Shown here one piece after another: positions 7,985-15,207 of a stretch of DNA of 39,014 bases. Source of the DNA: an uncultured Prevotellaceae bacterium (GTDB lineage: Bacteria > Bacteroidota > Bacteroidia > Bacteroidales > Bacteroidaceae). The translations under genes and the position numbers were made by a program. Below the pieces are notes generated by a model, which saw nothing but the letters and a program-made list of their open reading frames with translations, had not been told where the DNA came from and ran no database searches. The first letter of the stretch is position 1. The number at the start of each line of letters is the position of its first letter. The stretch covers positions 1 to 39,014 of the forward strand of contig CACYQO010000041.1 in NCBI GenBank assembly GCA_902776545.1, written 5' to 3'.

Positions 7985-8077
7985 GCACGGATTAACGCGG
8001 CCTTATAAATAAGGACACGGCTACTATCCATACAAGAAAGCCGTGTCTTTGATAAAAGCCGTGTAATCCGTGCCTAA
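7981..8077. terminator. Nested palindrome between convergent genes
   Basis: A perfect 14-bp outer stem (7981-7994 with 8064-8077, TTAGGCACGGATTA and its complement) encloses a second stem (8011-8022 with 8039-8050, around GACACGGCT). The left arm contains the stop codon of copy 1, and the right arm ends three bases before that of copy 2. It could end transcription from both sides, but no clear T-run follows either way; it may instead be another repeat element. Confidence 0.5.
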
Positions 8078-8079
8078 TG

Positions 8080-9582
8080 CTATTTTACCTTTGTCTCAAC
8101 ACGCTTGTCGGAAGCGATCTCGATGCCGGCTTCGTAGGCATCGAAGTCCACTTTCGTCTTCGTGAAGTCTGGCGTGTTGAATGAATAGAGGCTCTCGCTA
8201 TAGTATTCCTGAGGATTGCGCTGAGGCAGCAGGAATGGCTTCGACAACTGTCCCTTATCGTCGATGCTCGCCAGATATAGACGGCTGTAGAGTCCGTCAT
8301 CACGTCGGCTGGTAAAGACAATCCAATGAGAATTCACGTTCCAGTTATGGTAACTGTCGGCCCTGTCGCTATTGATCTCCTTCATCTCGCGGGCTTCGCC
8401 TGTCTGCAGGTCCAGCAGCCACTGGTCACTCTCGTTGTGCCAGATGGAGAAATAGCCGTAGTCCATCAGCGTGAACAGGATATACCTGCCGTCGTAGCTG
8501 GGACGAGGCCAGGTTAGACTCTTCCCCATCGCCACAGCGTTGAACAACGTGTCCACCTGTTCTCCGAACTTCCCCGTCTCAGGATCGAAGGCAATCTTAC
8601 AGAGATTATACTGTTCTTCCTTGTAGTGCTCTGGATATTCCTGTTGCAGGCAGGTCATATAATATAAGGTCTTTCCGTCAGGAGAGAACACAGGGGAGTT
8701 CTCACTCCAGTCCTTCGTCTGCAACAGCGAGTCTGTCAGGATTTCATGCGTCGTAGGATTATAGACAAAGACATCGCTCGAAAGGTCGAACACCTCAATG
8801 CGCTCATCTCTGACGACATGGAATCCCTGACGCGTCTGATTGGTGGAGAAGGCGCAGTATTTCCCACTTGGATGCCAATAGGGATAGACCATCGAACCGC
8901 CAAGCAGGTCATTCTTGGCTTTCAGCCATTCCCTTTGTCCGTCTATTTGGAACATCGTTGCCCCATGATCACCACGGACGTGGAAGACGAACTTTTGGGG
9001 ATCCGTCTGATTCGCACTGTGGCAGTTGACGCACATACCAGGCACCTGGGTGTTCTCAATGATGGCATACTCCTCGAAGCTGGAGAGGTCGCGCTGGTAG
9101 AGTCCCATCTTGCTATAGACCTCATAGCCTGGAGCGATACGGCGATAGGTCAATCCCCATTCGTCGAGGACATAAGGACTGACATAGACCTTGAAGTCCT
9201 TGTATTGCTTCCACTGGCCTTCTTGCAGGATGCAGACGGTGAAGGTCAGCTCTCCCCCTTTGTTCTGGGCAATAAGCTCGTGCCAGTCTTCGATATCGAA
9301 ATCAGTGAAATCACCCTGTGCATGCAGTTCTCCACCCTTATTGCCTTTGATGACTACATCGATACAGCTGACATTCTCCTCTGTGCTGTTGAAATTCAGC
9401 GGTGCCACCTCCGCAGGAATGGTCACGCCGATATAGTCGGGATAGATGGCGGGGAGCTTATCCACCGTGATAGGGTTCTCTACCCGCTGGGTGCAGGAAG
9501 CGAACACCATACCGACTATCAGAATGGCTTGCCAGGTAATCATCTGTAAACCGTAAACTGTAAACCGTAAACTCCTTCTCAT
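8080..9582 (-). CDS. Beta-propeller lipoprotein with haem-c motif, copy 2
   Basis: A 500-residue paralogue of the proteins at 6476 and 11929. Lipobox VFASC puts the lipid on Cys30. Conserved N-terminal domain KLPAIYPDYIGVTIPAEVAPL, haem motif CVNCH at 184-188 within VPGMCVNCHSANQTDP, then RGDHG and PD40 blades (WHPSGKYCAFST, FSPDGKTLYYMT, PSYDGRYILFTL) and the conserved SYHNWNVNSHWIVFTSRR-type segment. The ATG at 9582 overlaps the stop of the preceding membrane protein gene. The first codons (LRFTVYGLQ) come from a short tandem repeat of the form TTTACGGTTTACAG (9546-9574). An internal start at codon 14 (MITWQAILIV) would give a more usual signal peptide. It is the last gene of the minus-strand operon. 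Confidence 0.8.
   Translation of the reverse strand: MRRSLRFTVYGLQMITWQAILIVGMVFASCTQRVENPITVDKLPAIYPDYIGVTIPAEVAPLNFNSTEENVSCIDVVIKGNKGGELHAQGDFTDFDIEDWHELIAQNKGGELTFTVCILQEGQWKQYKDFKVYVSPYVLDEWGLTYRRIAPGYEVYSKMGLYQRDLSSFEEYAIIENTQVPGMCVNCHSANQTDPQKFVFHVRGDHGATMFQIDGQREWLKAKNDLLGGSMVYPYWHPSGKYCAFSTNQTRQGFHVVRDERIEVFDLSSDVFVYNPTTHEILTDSLLQTKDWSENSPVFSPDGKTLYYMTCLQQEYPEHYKEEQYNLCKIAFDPETGKFGEQVDTLFNAVAMGKSLTWPRPSYDGRYILFTLMDYGYFSIWHNESDQWLLDLQTGEAREMKEINSDRADSYHNWNVNSHWIVFTSRRDDGLYSRLYLASIDDKGQLSKPFLLPQRNPQEYYSESLYSFNTPDFTKTKVDFDAYEAGIEIASDKRVETKVK
9546..9574 (-). repeat. Short tandem repeat in a signal-peptide coding region
   Basis: Tandem units of about 7 and 14 bases (GTAAACC/GTAAACT on the plus strand) lie in codons 3-12 of the copy 2 haem lipoprotein and are read as SLRFTVYGLQ. 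Confidence 0.7.
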
Positions 9583-11147
9583 CTTATTCTTCTGATTTTG
9601 GCTATTGCCTCCCGGACATAGCGTGGATTATAGTTCACCTTACTTTGTACGTAAGACACGTAATTGATGAAGCGCTGGGCATCGCCGTCGAGGAGAGGGG
9701 CCATTACCAGATATTGGGTAGCCATCTGGTTCTTTTGATTGTGCATAAACAACTGTCCGCAGATCTTGTCCAACTCTTCCTCGCTGAAGAGGAAGTCTTC
9801 GTTAAGCCGGAACTGGCGCAGGGTACCATAGAGTGGGTGGGCATCGATTTGGCTTTCATTCCCCAACATGGACAGAGCCTGTTGTGCCCAGGGACGATAG
9901 AAAATCGTCTTGTCCAGCATCTGCAGATATTTCCTTGCCACCTTATACTCGCCGTTGATAAGGTTCGTCTCTGCCAGACGCTTGATCATTCTGGCACTCT
10001 TATTATAATCAGGTATCGCCTCCATCGCCTCGAAAGCAAAGCGCTGGGCAGTGTTGATAAGTCCGAGGTAGAAGTAGATCTCGCCTGTCAGTTGGGTGGT
10101 AGAGAAGTTCCGCTCAAAGGGTGGCAGGAGTCCTTCGCTGCCTCTCTGGTAGAAATCAAAGGCACGCTCGCCAAGTTGGTTGGTCATCGCCAACGCGAGA
10201 TTGGTGGCACTGACGCTCATCGGCAGATCTGGTGTCTGCTTCTCTGCCTTGGCGATGATGCCCCTCCAGTCCTTGATGCGCACCAGATAATCATACTCCA
10301 TCAGTTCGTATTTCTTGGCGTCAAAGCCCAAATCAGGGCATCCGATGACGGCAGCACAACACACGATGGCTTCACACCATTTGACCCAAGGCTTAGGCTG
10401 TGGCAACCGTTTGACAACCAAACTCAACACCCAGATAAAGGCCGGAATGACCATCAGAATGTATGGAATAGCCTCAGGGAAACGATAATAGCCGATACCT
10501 GTCATCACCCTCAACAGGGGGAACGGTACAAAATGTGCGCTCAGAAGCATCACCGCCAAAGTCCAGATGACGGACAACGGCATCACGTAAAGGGCAACCA
10601 ATACCACCATCGGCCCTATCAGCCAGTAAAGCACAGGGATCAACAGAATAATACCTCCCCATCGGATCACCTTACTAACCCTACTTTCCCTACAAACCCT
10701 AATTGACCCTACCATCACCGCCACTACCATCGCCATCAGCAATGCTACGACGTAAGTTAACTTTACGCTCTCGTCGCCCATCGTGTACCATAAGAGCACC
10801 GCTGGGATGAAAGATAATGGATAATGGTCAATGGATAAAGGATGATTATCCTTGCGCATCAGCCGCCACGTCAGATGCTGCATAAGCATCATCAGTACGG
10901 CAAGAATCGTGGCTCCGAGGGTAGGACTGTTGTAGAACTGCACGAGGAACTCCGCCACATATCTTGCCAGACCTTCAGGCTCTGCCATACGTTCAGCGAA
11001 GTAGTCGCTGTCGAAAAGGAACATCTGGAACTGCTCCTGATAGGTCAGCGCAAAGGGATAGCGGAATTTCCAAAAGAGGAACACCGCCAAGCCGAACAAA
11101 ATCGTCAGCAGCCAGGGAATATATTTATGCGATAGCAGATTTTTCAC
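9579..11147 (-). CDS. Multi-pass membrane protein with helical C-terminal domain (probable DUF6057), copy 2
   Basis: A 522-residue paralogue of 5079-6479 and 13443-14969. After helix 1 it carries YPFALTYQEQFQMFLFDSDY, matching the shared YPxxxxYxEQxQxFL motif. Several membrane helices fill residues 10-270. The C-terminal half is helical (YNKSARMIKRLAETNLINGEYKVARKYL-like TPR segments). The start codon is GTG at 11147 and lies inside a GTGAAAA tandem repeat that also holds the stop codon of the gene upstream, so the repeat sets both ends. The next in-frame ATG is far inside, so GTG is the best start. Its stop overlaps the next start (ATGA). Function unknown; it probably forms a unit with the lipoprotein behind it. 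Confidence 0.75.
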   Translation of the reverse strand: MKNLLSHKYIPWLLTILFGLAVFLFWKFRYPFALTYQEQFQMFLFDSDYFAERMAEPEGLARYVAEFLVQFYNSPTLGATILAVLMMLMQHLTWRLMRKDNHPLSIDHYPLSFIPAVLLWYTMGDESVKLTYVVALLMAMVVAVMVGSIRVCRESRVSKVIRWGGIILLIPVLYWLIGPMVVLVALYVMPLSVIWTLAVMLLSAHFVPFPLLRVMTGIGYYRFPEAIPYILMVIPAFIWVLSLVVKRLPQPKPWVKWCEAIVCCAAVIGCPDLGFDAKKYELMEYDYLVRIKDWRGIIAKAEKQTPDLPMSVSATNLALAMTNQLGERAFDFYQRGSEGLLPPFERNFSTTQLTGEIYFYLGLINTAQRFAFEAMEAIPDYNKSARMIKRLAETNLINGEYKVARKYLQMLDKTIFYRPWAQQALSMLGNESQIDAHPLYGTLRQFRLNEDFLFSEEELDKICGQLFMHNQKNQMATQYLVMAPLLDGDAQRFINYVSYVQSKVNYNPRYVREAIAKIRRIR

Positions 11148-11177
11148 TTTTCACTTTTCACTCTTCACTTTTCACTT
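11141..11177 (-). repeat. GTGAAAA tandem repeat at a gene junction
   Basis: Five or so copies of the heptamer GTGAAAA (CACTTTT on the plus strand) bridge the end of the DUF4369-like gene and the start of copy 2. They supply the TGA stop (11158-11160) and the GTG start (11145-11147). The same heptamer is at 259-294. Confidence 0.85.
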
Positions 11178-11865
11178 CTTCTATGACCTCGTTCGTGTCA
11201 GCATTCATCAGCATGATACGGCCATCAGGAAACTGACGCTTATAAGTCAGCGGATAGAGGCTCTTCAGGAACTCACCCAGCACGCTGCCCTCCATGTTCT
11301 TCGCCAGCTGGCGGGTATACTTCTTATAAACCAGATGGAAGCTGTCGGCACGCTGCTGGATAGCCTTGGCCTGAATGCTGTCGCCGCCTTTTCCCATACT
11401 CGCAATCGTTCTGCGCATTATCGCTAACTGCTTGTGATGGTTCTCCGTCTGGATCTTCCATTGCTCTAATGAGTCGTTCTGAGGCGTACCTGTCGCGTGG
11501 CTGATGCTGTCGATGGTCACTTTGATGGTACCCGGCTCACCAACGATAATCAACGGCTGGAGTCCCATACGGTAATGATAGTCGAGCAGGATCTTATACA
11601 TCTGCACGGAGTCCGGCTCAAAATGGAACTTACCATTGGTGATCTCCATCGAATCGACCGTCTCCATCGTGGCAGGCCCTGAGTTCGGCACTAAGAAAAT
11701 CCGCTTACCCTCATACTGCTCACCAATCACCACACCTTCGATATGGCACTTTCCGTCATTGGCCTGCTGACAACTACTAAATAAAAGTAAAAAGGTAAAA
11801 AGGTAAAAAGGTAAAACCTTCATACCTCCCCTTAATACTCCCCTTAATAACACTATTTTTTTCAT
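11158..11865 (-). CDS. DUF4369-like lipoprotein
   Basis: A 235-residue predicted lipoprotein with lipobox LFSSC (Cys32). The mature N-terminus (CHIEGVVIGEQYEGKRIFLVPN... VDSMEITNGKFHFEP) fits DUF4369, a beta-rich domain often placed before a thioredoxin domain in Bacteroidetes lipoproteins. Here no thioredoxin domain follows; the second half is helical (QTENHHKQLAIMRRTIASM). Two starts are possible: ATG at 11865, or ATG at 11823 (MKVLPFYLFTFLLL), which follows a purine-rich GGGGAGG and gives a compact signal peptide. That signal peptide is translated from an ACCTTTTT tandem repeat. It lies 63 bases after one membrane/haem-lipoprotein pair and 10 bases before the next, so it is part of the five-gene operon. 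Confidence 0.7.
   Translation of the reverse strand: MKKIVLLRGVLRGGMKVLPFYLFTFLLLFSSCQQANDGKCHIEGVVIGEQYEGKRIFLVPNSGPATMETVDSMEITNGKFHFEPDSVQMYKILLDYHYRMGLQPLIIVGEPGTIKVTIDSISHATGTPQNDSLEQWKIQTENHHKQLAIMRRTIASMGKGGDSIQAKAIQQRADSFHLVYKKYTRQLAKNMEGSVLGEFLKSLYPLTYKRQFPDGRIMLMNADTNEVIEEVKSEE
11787..11819 (-). repeat. ACCTTTTT tandem repeat encoding a signal peptide
   Basis: On the minus strand, head-to-tail octamers ACCTTTTT encode PFYLFTFLLL of the DUF4369-like signal peptide. The same octamer fills the gap just upstream at 11880-11942. Confidence 0.85.
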
Positions 11866-11879
11866 ATCATCTTTATTAT

Positions 11880-11942
11880 TTTACTTTTTTACCTTTTTAC
11901 CTTTTTACCTTTTTACTTTTTTACCTTTTTACCTTTTTACCT
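11880..11942 (-). repeat. Long ACCTTTTT-type tandem array between genes
   Basis: About seven copies of an eight- or nine-base unit (CTTTTTAC on the plus strand) run from the intergenic gap into the last codons of the haem lipoprotein at 11929 (VKVKR). Orientation is opposite to the array at 11787-11819, so the two could pair as a long hairpin in the transcript. Confidence 0.8.
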
Positions 11943-13446
11943 TTACTATTTCCCTTTGGTTCTCAAACACCTGTCGGTATGCCTCATGGGCATCCAACTC
12001 CACCTTTGTCTTCGTGAAGTCAGGACAGTTATAGGCATCCATCATCTCCCGATAGTACTTCCTCGGATTCCGCTGGGGCAGGAGGAAGGGCTTTGTCACA
12101 TGTCCCTGCTCGTCGATGCTGGCGAGGTAGGCCTTGGTGTACATGCCGTCTTCCCGTTTGGAGGCGAAGACAAACCATCGGCTGTTCCCGCTCCAGTTAT
12201 GATAGCTCTCGCTCTGATCGCTGTTCACCTCTTTCATTTCTCGGCTCTCGCCCGTCTTCAGATCCATCAGCCACAGGTCGGCATCGTTCTGGCTCACGGG
12301 GAAGTTGCCGCGACTGCTGACACAGTACATCAGCCAGCGACCGTCGTAGGAAGGCCTTGCCAGTACATAGCTCTGATCCGTTGCAGGACCGTTTAAGAGG
12401 GTATCCACCGTCTCGCCAAATGCACCCTTCTCCGCATCGAAGCCGATACGGCAGAGCGAGCACTTCACTTTCAGATACTCAGCAGGTACGTTGCAGGGCT
12501 TCGATGTGCTGTAATAGAGCCACTGGCCGTCGTGCGAGAAGGCTGGGAAGATCTCCAGGTCCTCCGTCTGCAACAGCGGCGACAGGATCAGCTCGTTGCT
12601 GCGGGTATCAAGCACCTCCACGTTGCTGAACCGATGATACACCTCTATCCGCTGGCCCGTTCCTGTGAAGAAACTCTGATGCACGGAGTTCACGGCCAGC
12701 GCCACATAGTCGCCCTGAGGATGCCAATAGCTGTAGGATCCGGCAGCTTTCGTGGAGTCTGTCTTCGTCTCCACCCACGTCTGACGACCGTCTTTCTGTA
12801 TCAGCGTACCGCCTCCCTCACCACGCATCTGCATCGTGATACGGTTGGGGTTCGTGCGGTTGGCTGTATGGCAGTTGAAGCAACGGCCTGGCACGACCGT
12901 CTCCGTCAGGATGGCATATTCCTTGAAGGTGTTCAGGTCGCGCTGGTAGATGCCGATGTCGCCGCCCACCTCATAGCCAGGCTTGATACGGCGATAGGTC
13001 AGTCCCCACTCGTCGAGCCTGTCCTGACTGACGAAGACGTCAAAGTCCTGATACTGAGTCCATTTCCCGTCCTTCTCGATGCAGACGGTCAGGGTGATTT
13101 TTCCGCCTTGATTCTGTTCTGTCAGTTCGTGCCAGTCGTCGATGTCGAAGTCCGCCCAGTCACCATTAGCATGCATCTCTCCGCCCTTGCTACCCTTCAC
13201 GACCACATCCATGCAGTCAATATCCTCGTTGGCAAAGTTAAAGTTCAGCGGCGCAATATCTGCAGGGATCGTCACCCCGATATAGTCTGGATATATCTCC
13301 GGCAGTTTCTCCACCATTGTCGGATGTTCAGGCACAGATTGACAAGACATCAATTGGAACACAGAGATACAGAGACACAGAGATAAAATAGTGACAGACA
13401 AGAAACTCTGTACCTCTGTGTCTCTGTGTTCAATAAATCTCCTCAT
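11929..13446 (-). CDS. Beta-propeller lipoprotein with haem-c motif, copy 3
   Basis: A 505-residue paralogue of copies 1 and 2. The lipobox LMSC gives Cys35. The conserved domain KLPEIYPDYIGVTIPADIAPL is followed by the haem motif CFNCH (189-193) in VPGRCFNCHTANRTNP, RGEGG, and propeller blades (WHPQGDYVALAV, FSHDGQWLYYST, PSYDGRWLMYCV, SYHNWSGNSRWFVFASKR). The signal peptide is again built from a family B inverted repeat: residues 6-13 (EHRDTEVQ) from one arm and 22-30 (SLCLCISVF) from the other, in the same frame as copy 1. The GFH found after blade 1 in copies 1 and 2 is SFF here. ATG at 13446 overlaps the upstream stop. The C-terminus runs into a tandem repeat. Confidence 0.8.
   Translation of the reverse strand: MRRFIEHRDTEVQSFLSVTILSLCLCISVFQLMSCQSVPEHPTMVEKLPEIYPDYIGVTIPADIAPLNFNFANEDIDCMDVVVKGSKGGEMHANGDWADFDIDDWHELTEQNQGGKITLTVCIEKDGKWTQYQDFDVFVSQDRLDEWGLTYRRIKPGYEVGGDIGIYQRDLNTFKEYAILTETVVPGRCFNCHTANRTNPNRITMQMRGEGGGTLIQKDGRQTWVETKTDSTKAAGSYSYWHPQGDYVALAVNSVHQSFFTGTGQRIEVYHRFSNVEVLDTRSNELILSPLLQTEDLEIFPAFSHDGQWLYYSTSKPCNVPAEYLKVKCSLCRIGFDAEKGAFGETVDTLLNGPATDQSYVLARPSYDGRWLMYCVSSRGNFPVSQNDADLWLMDLKTGESREMKEVNSDQSESYHNWSGNSRWFVFASKREDGMYTKAYLASIDEQGHVTKPFLLPQRNPRKYYREMMDAYNCPDFTKTKVELDAHEAYRQVFENQREIVKVKR
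13358..13430 (-). repeat. Family B inverted repeat encoding a signal peptide (second copy)
   Basis: Imperfect 26-base inverted arms at 13358-13383 and 13405-13430, of the same CACAGAGA/TACAGAGA make-up and the same 73-base span as 6495-6567. They lie in codons 6-30 of the copy 3 haem lipoprotein. Confidence 0.92.
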
Positions 13447-14969
13447 TTCCCCCTCCTTTCTGCCATCATCCGTTTCACATAGTCGGCATACGGCGAGCCT
13501 TGCACATTACCCTGCATCTGAATGCATCGCATCGCATCCTGATAGCCCAACGGCATCTGACGGTAGCCGCCATACTGCTGGGCGAGTCCCAAGTACTGTT
13601 GGAATCCCTGCACATTCCCGTTCAACAGCATCTGACCTAAGAAATAGTCGAGGGCCATCTTATTGTCCGTGTTGTTCATCAACAGCAGCCCGAACATCTT
13701 GTCGATCTCTTCATAACTATAGAGGAAACTCTCCTTATATCTCATCTTCCGCAGCCTCCCATACACGGCCATTTCCCCTTCTGAGTCAGGAGGGGCAGGG
13801 GTGGTCTGAACCGCCTCAGTCTCCGCCTCCGCTTCCGCCTCTATCATCTTCTCCATCTCTTCTGCCCAGCTGCTATAAAACAAACTCTTCTTCAAAATAT
13901 CAATCTGTTTCCTTGCCGTCTGATAATGCCCATTTACTATCATGCACTCCGCAATCCTCTTCGTACATCGTCCACTCTTTTTTCCATTCAGTATCGACTC
14001 CTGCGTATCAAACATATACCTTTGTGCCGAGTTCACCATCCCCAACCGCCAGAAAGCCTCTGCCGACGGCAGCATCGACGTGAGGTCTCTGGTTCTGGGC
14101 ATAATCAGCGCATCCTCGCCACTCTGGTAGAAGTCAAACATACGGTCTGCCAACAGCCGTTTCTGCGACAAGGCGAGATTCACGCAGTTACACCAGAACG
14201 GTGTCTTCACCTGATACTCTCCAGCCCGTTTCACGATCTCATCCCATCGCTCATTCCTTACCAGATAGTCCAGCCGTATCAGCTCATACATATCCTTATC
14301 ATATCCGCTCCATTGTGGATACTGCAACGGAATCCGATAATAGCTCAGTCCCGTCATCGCCTGCTGCAAAGGCCACTGCGGCAGCAACCACGCATACACC
14401 ATCAGCTGCACAGCCAACAACCAGCCTGCAGTCCACAGGTGTTTCCAACTCAGATGGATCACGCGTACCACTATATATATCCAAACTGCCGGTCCTATTA
14501 GCCAATAGGCCACAGGAACGATCAGGATATCCAACCAAAAAAGCCGTTTAGGCAGACGTATGCAGGCCAATGCCAAAGCTAAAACGATGGCGACGGGCAG
14601 CGACAACAGCACATTGATATCGCCCATCAGCCACCACATCACTGCAACGGGCAGCAAACTCAGCAAACACCATGCTTTCGGCAATAATCTGGCTGTCACT
14701 CGTTGCAGCGCCACGATGAGCATCGCCAACAGCAATGCCCCTAACCATTCCACATAATAGAACTGTACGATAAACTCTCCCACCCAGTCGGCAAATCCCC
14801 CAGGCAGGCTAATCTTTTCCACGAAGTAATCCCCAGTCCAAAGGAACAACTGATACTGTTCCTGATACGACAGCGCATGCGGATACCACACATACCAGAA
14901 CAAGAACATGCCGATGCCCAACAGCACCGACAGCCCCCAATTCCAGTATCGTTTCACCGCTTTCGTCAT
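13443..14969 (-). CDS. Multi-pass membrane protein with helical C-terminal domain (probable DUF6057), copy 3
   Basis: A 508-residue paralogue of copies 1 and 2, first gene of the minus-strand operon. After helix 1 it has YPHALSYQEQYQLFLWTGDY. Multiple membrane helices extend to about residue 255, then a helical TPR-like region (RCTKRIAECMIVNGHYQTARKQIDIL). A segment near the end of this region, EAEAEAETEA followed by QTTPAPPDSEGE, is absent from copy 2: the first part is a GC-rich hexamer repeat and the second a family A palindrome (13775-13812) read in frame. The ATG is only about two bases from the predicted transcription start of a well-formed promoter, so the mRNA should be almost leaderless. 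It is coupled to the haem lipoprotein by ATGA. Confidence 0.75.
   Translation of the reverse strand: MTKAVKRYWNWGLSVLLGIGMFLFWYVWYPHALSYQEQYQLFLWTGDYFVEKISLPGGFADWVGEFIVQFYYVEWLGALLLAMLIVALQRVTARLLPKAWCLLSLLPVAVMWWLMGDINVLLSLPVAIVLALALACIRLPKRLFWLDILIVPVAYWLIGPAVWIYIVVRVIHLSWKHLWTAGWLLAVQLMVYAWLLPQWPLQQAMTGLSYYRIPLQYPQWSGYDKDMYELIRLDYLVRNERWDEIVKRAGEYQVKTPFWCNCVNLALSQKRLLADRMFDFYQSGEDALIMPRTRDLTSMLPSAEAFWRLGMVNSAQRYMFDTQESILNGKKSGRCTKRIAECMIVNGHYQTARKQIDILKKSLFYSSWAEEMEKMIEAEAEAETEAVQTTPAPPDSEGEMAVYGRLRKMRYKESFLYSYEEIDKMFGLLLMNNTDNKMALDYFLGQMLLNGNVQGFQQYLGLAQQYGGYRQMPLGYQDAMRCIQMQGNVQGSPYADYVKRMMAERRGK
13775..13812 (-). repeat. Family A variant palindrome inside a membrane-protein gene
   Basis: CCCCTTCTGAGTCAGGAGGGG followed by CAGGGGTGGTCTGAACC on the plus strand: a stem plus the family A tail. 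It is close to the copy at 32311-32348. Read on the minus strand it gives QTTPAPPDSEGE. The adjoining 13813-13845 is a GCGGAGGC-type repeat coding for EAEAEAETEA. Confidence 0.85.
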
Positions 14970-14977
14970 AAGCGCTG

Positions 14978-15009
14978 CAAAGTTACTACTTTTTTACTAA
15001 ACCACCAAA
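14978..15009 (-). promoter_or_regulatory. Promoter of the five-gene membrane/haem-lipoprotein operon
   Basis: On the minus strand, TTTG (15006-15009) is followed by exactly 20 bases and TAACTTTG (14978-14985), matching the Bacteroidetes TTTG/TAnnTTTG promoter. The predicted transcription start falls about 14971, next to the ATG at 14969. Confidence 0.75.
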
Positions 15010-15012
15010 CAT

Positions 15013-15207
15013 TTAACCAGCCCAATAGCAATCAAAGAACTCTTCTGGTTCTAACACTTGAATGGCATCTTTTGGGAAATGCTTCTTATTCCTTGTAATG
15101 ATCACATCACATCCAGCAGCATAGGCAGATTCAAATTGAAGCATGTCCTCAAAGTCTGGCATCTTTGAATACAAGGCGTTATGGCATTGGGAAGAGTTCA
15201 GGGTCAA
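15013..15207 (-). pseudogene. PIN-domain toxin remnant (C-terminal part only)
   Basis: A reading frame of 64 codons whose last 45 residues (PDFEDMLQFESAYAAGCDV, then IITRNKKHF...VLEPEEFF) match the C-terminal part of VapC-type PIN nucleases, including the DFED acidic cluster and the TRN segment. Whole PIN toxins are about 130-145 residues; the N-terminal half, with the first conserved Asp in its (L/I)DTN-type motif, is missing. The first 14 residues have no clear PIN counterpart. It overlaps the end of the antitoxin gene by 29 bases. An internal deletion of the toxin's 5' half is the simplest reading, leaving a toxin unlikely to be active. Confidence 0.7.

Noticed and set aside
8746-9549. Long plus-strand frame antisense to haem-lipoprotein copy 2
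   Set aside because: Mirror frame of a well-supported gene, without its own motif or start signal.
12532-13386. Long plus-strand frame antisense to haem-lipoprotein copy 3
   Set aside because: Same reason: the opposite strand carries the lipobox, CXXCH and propeller blades.
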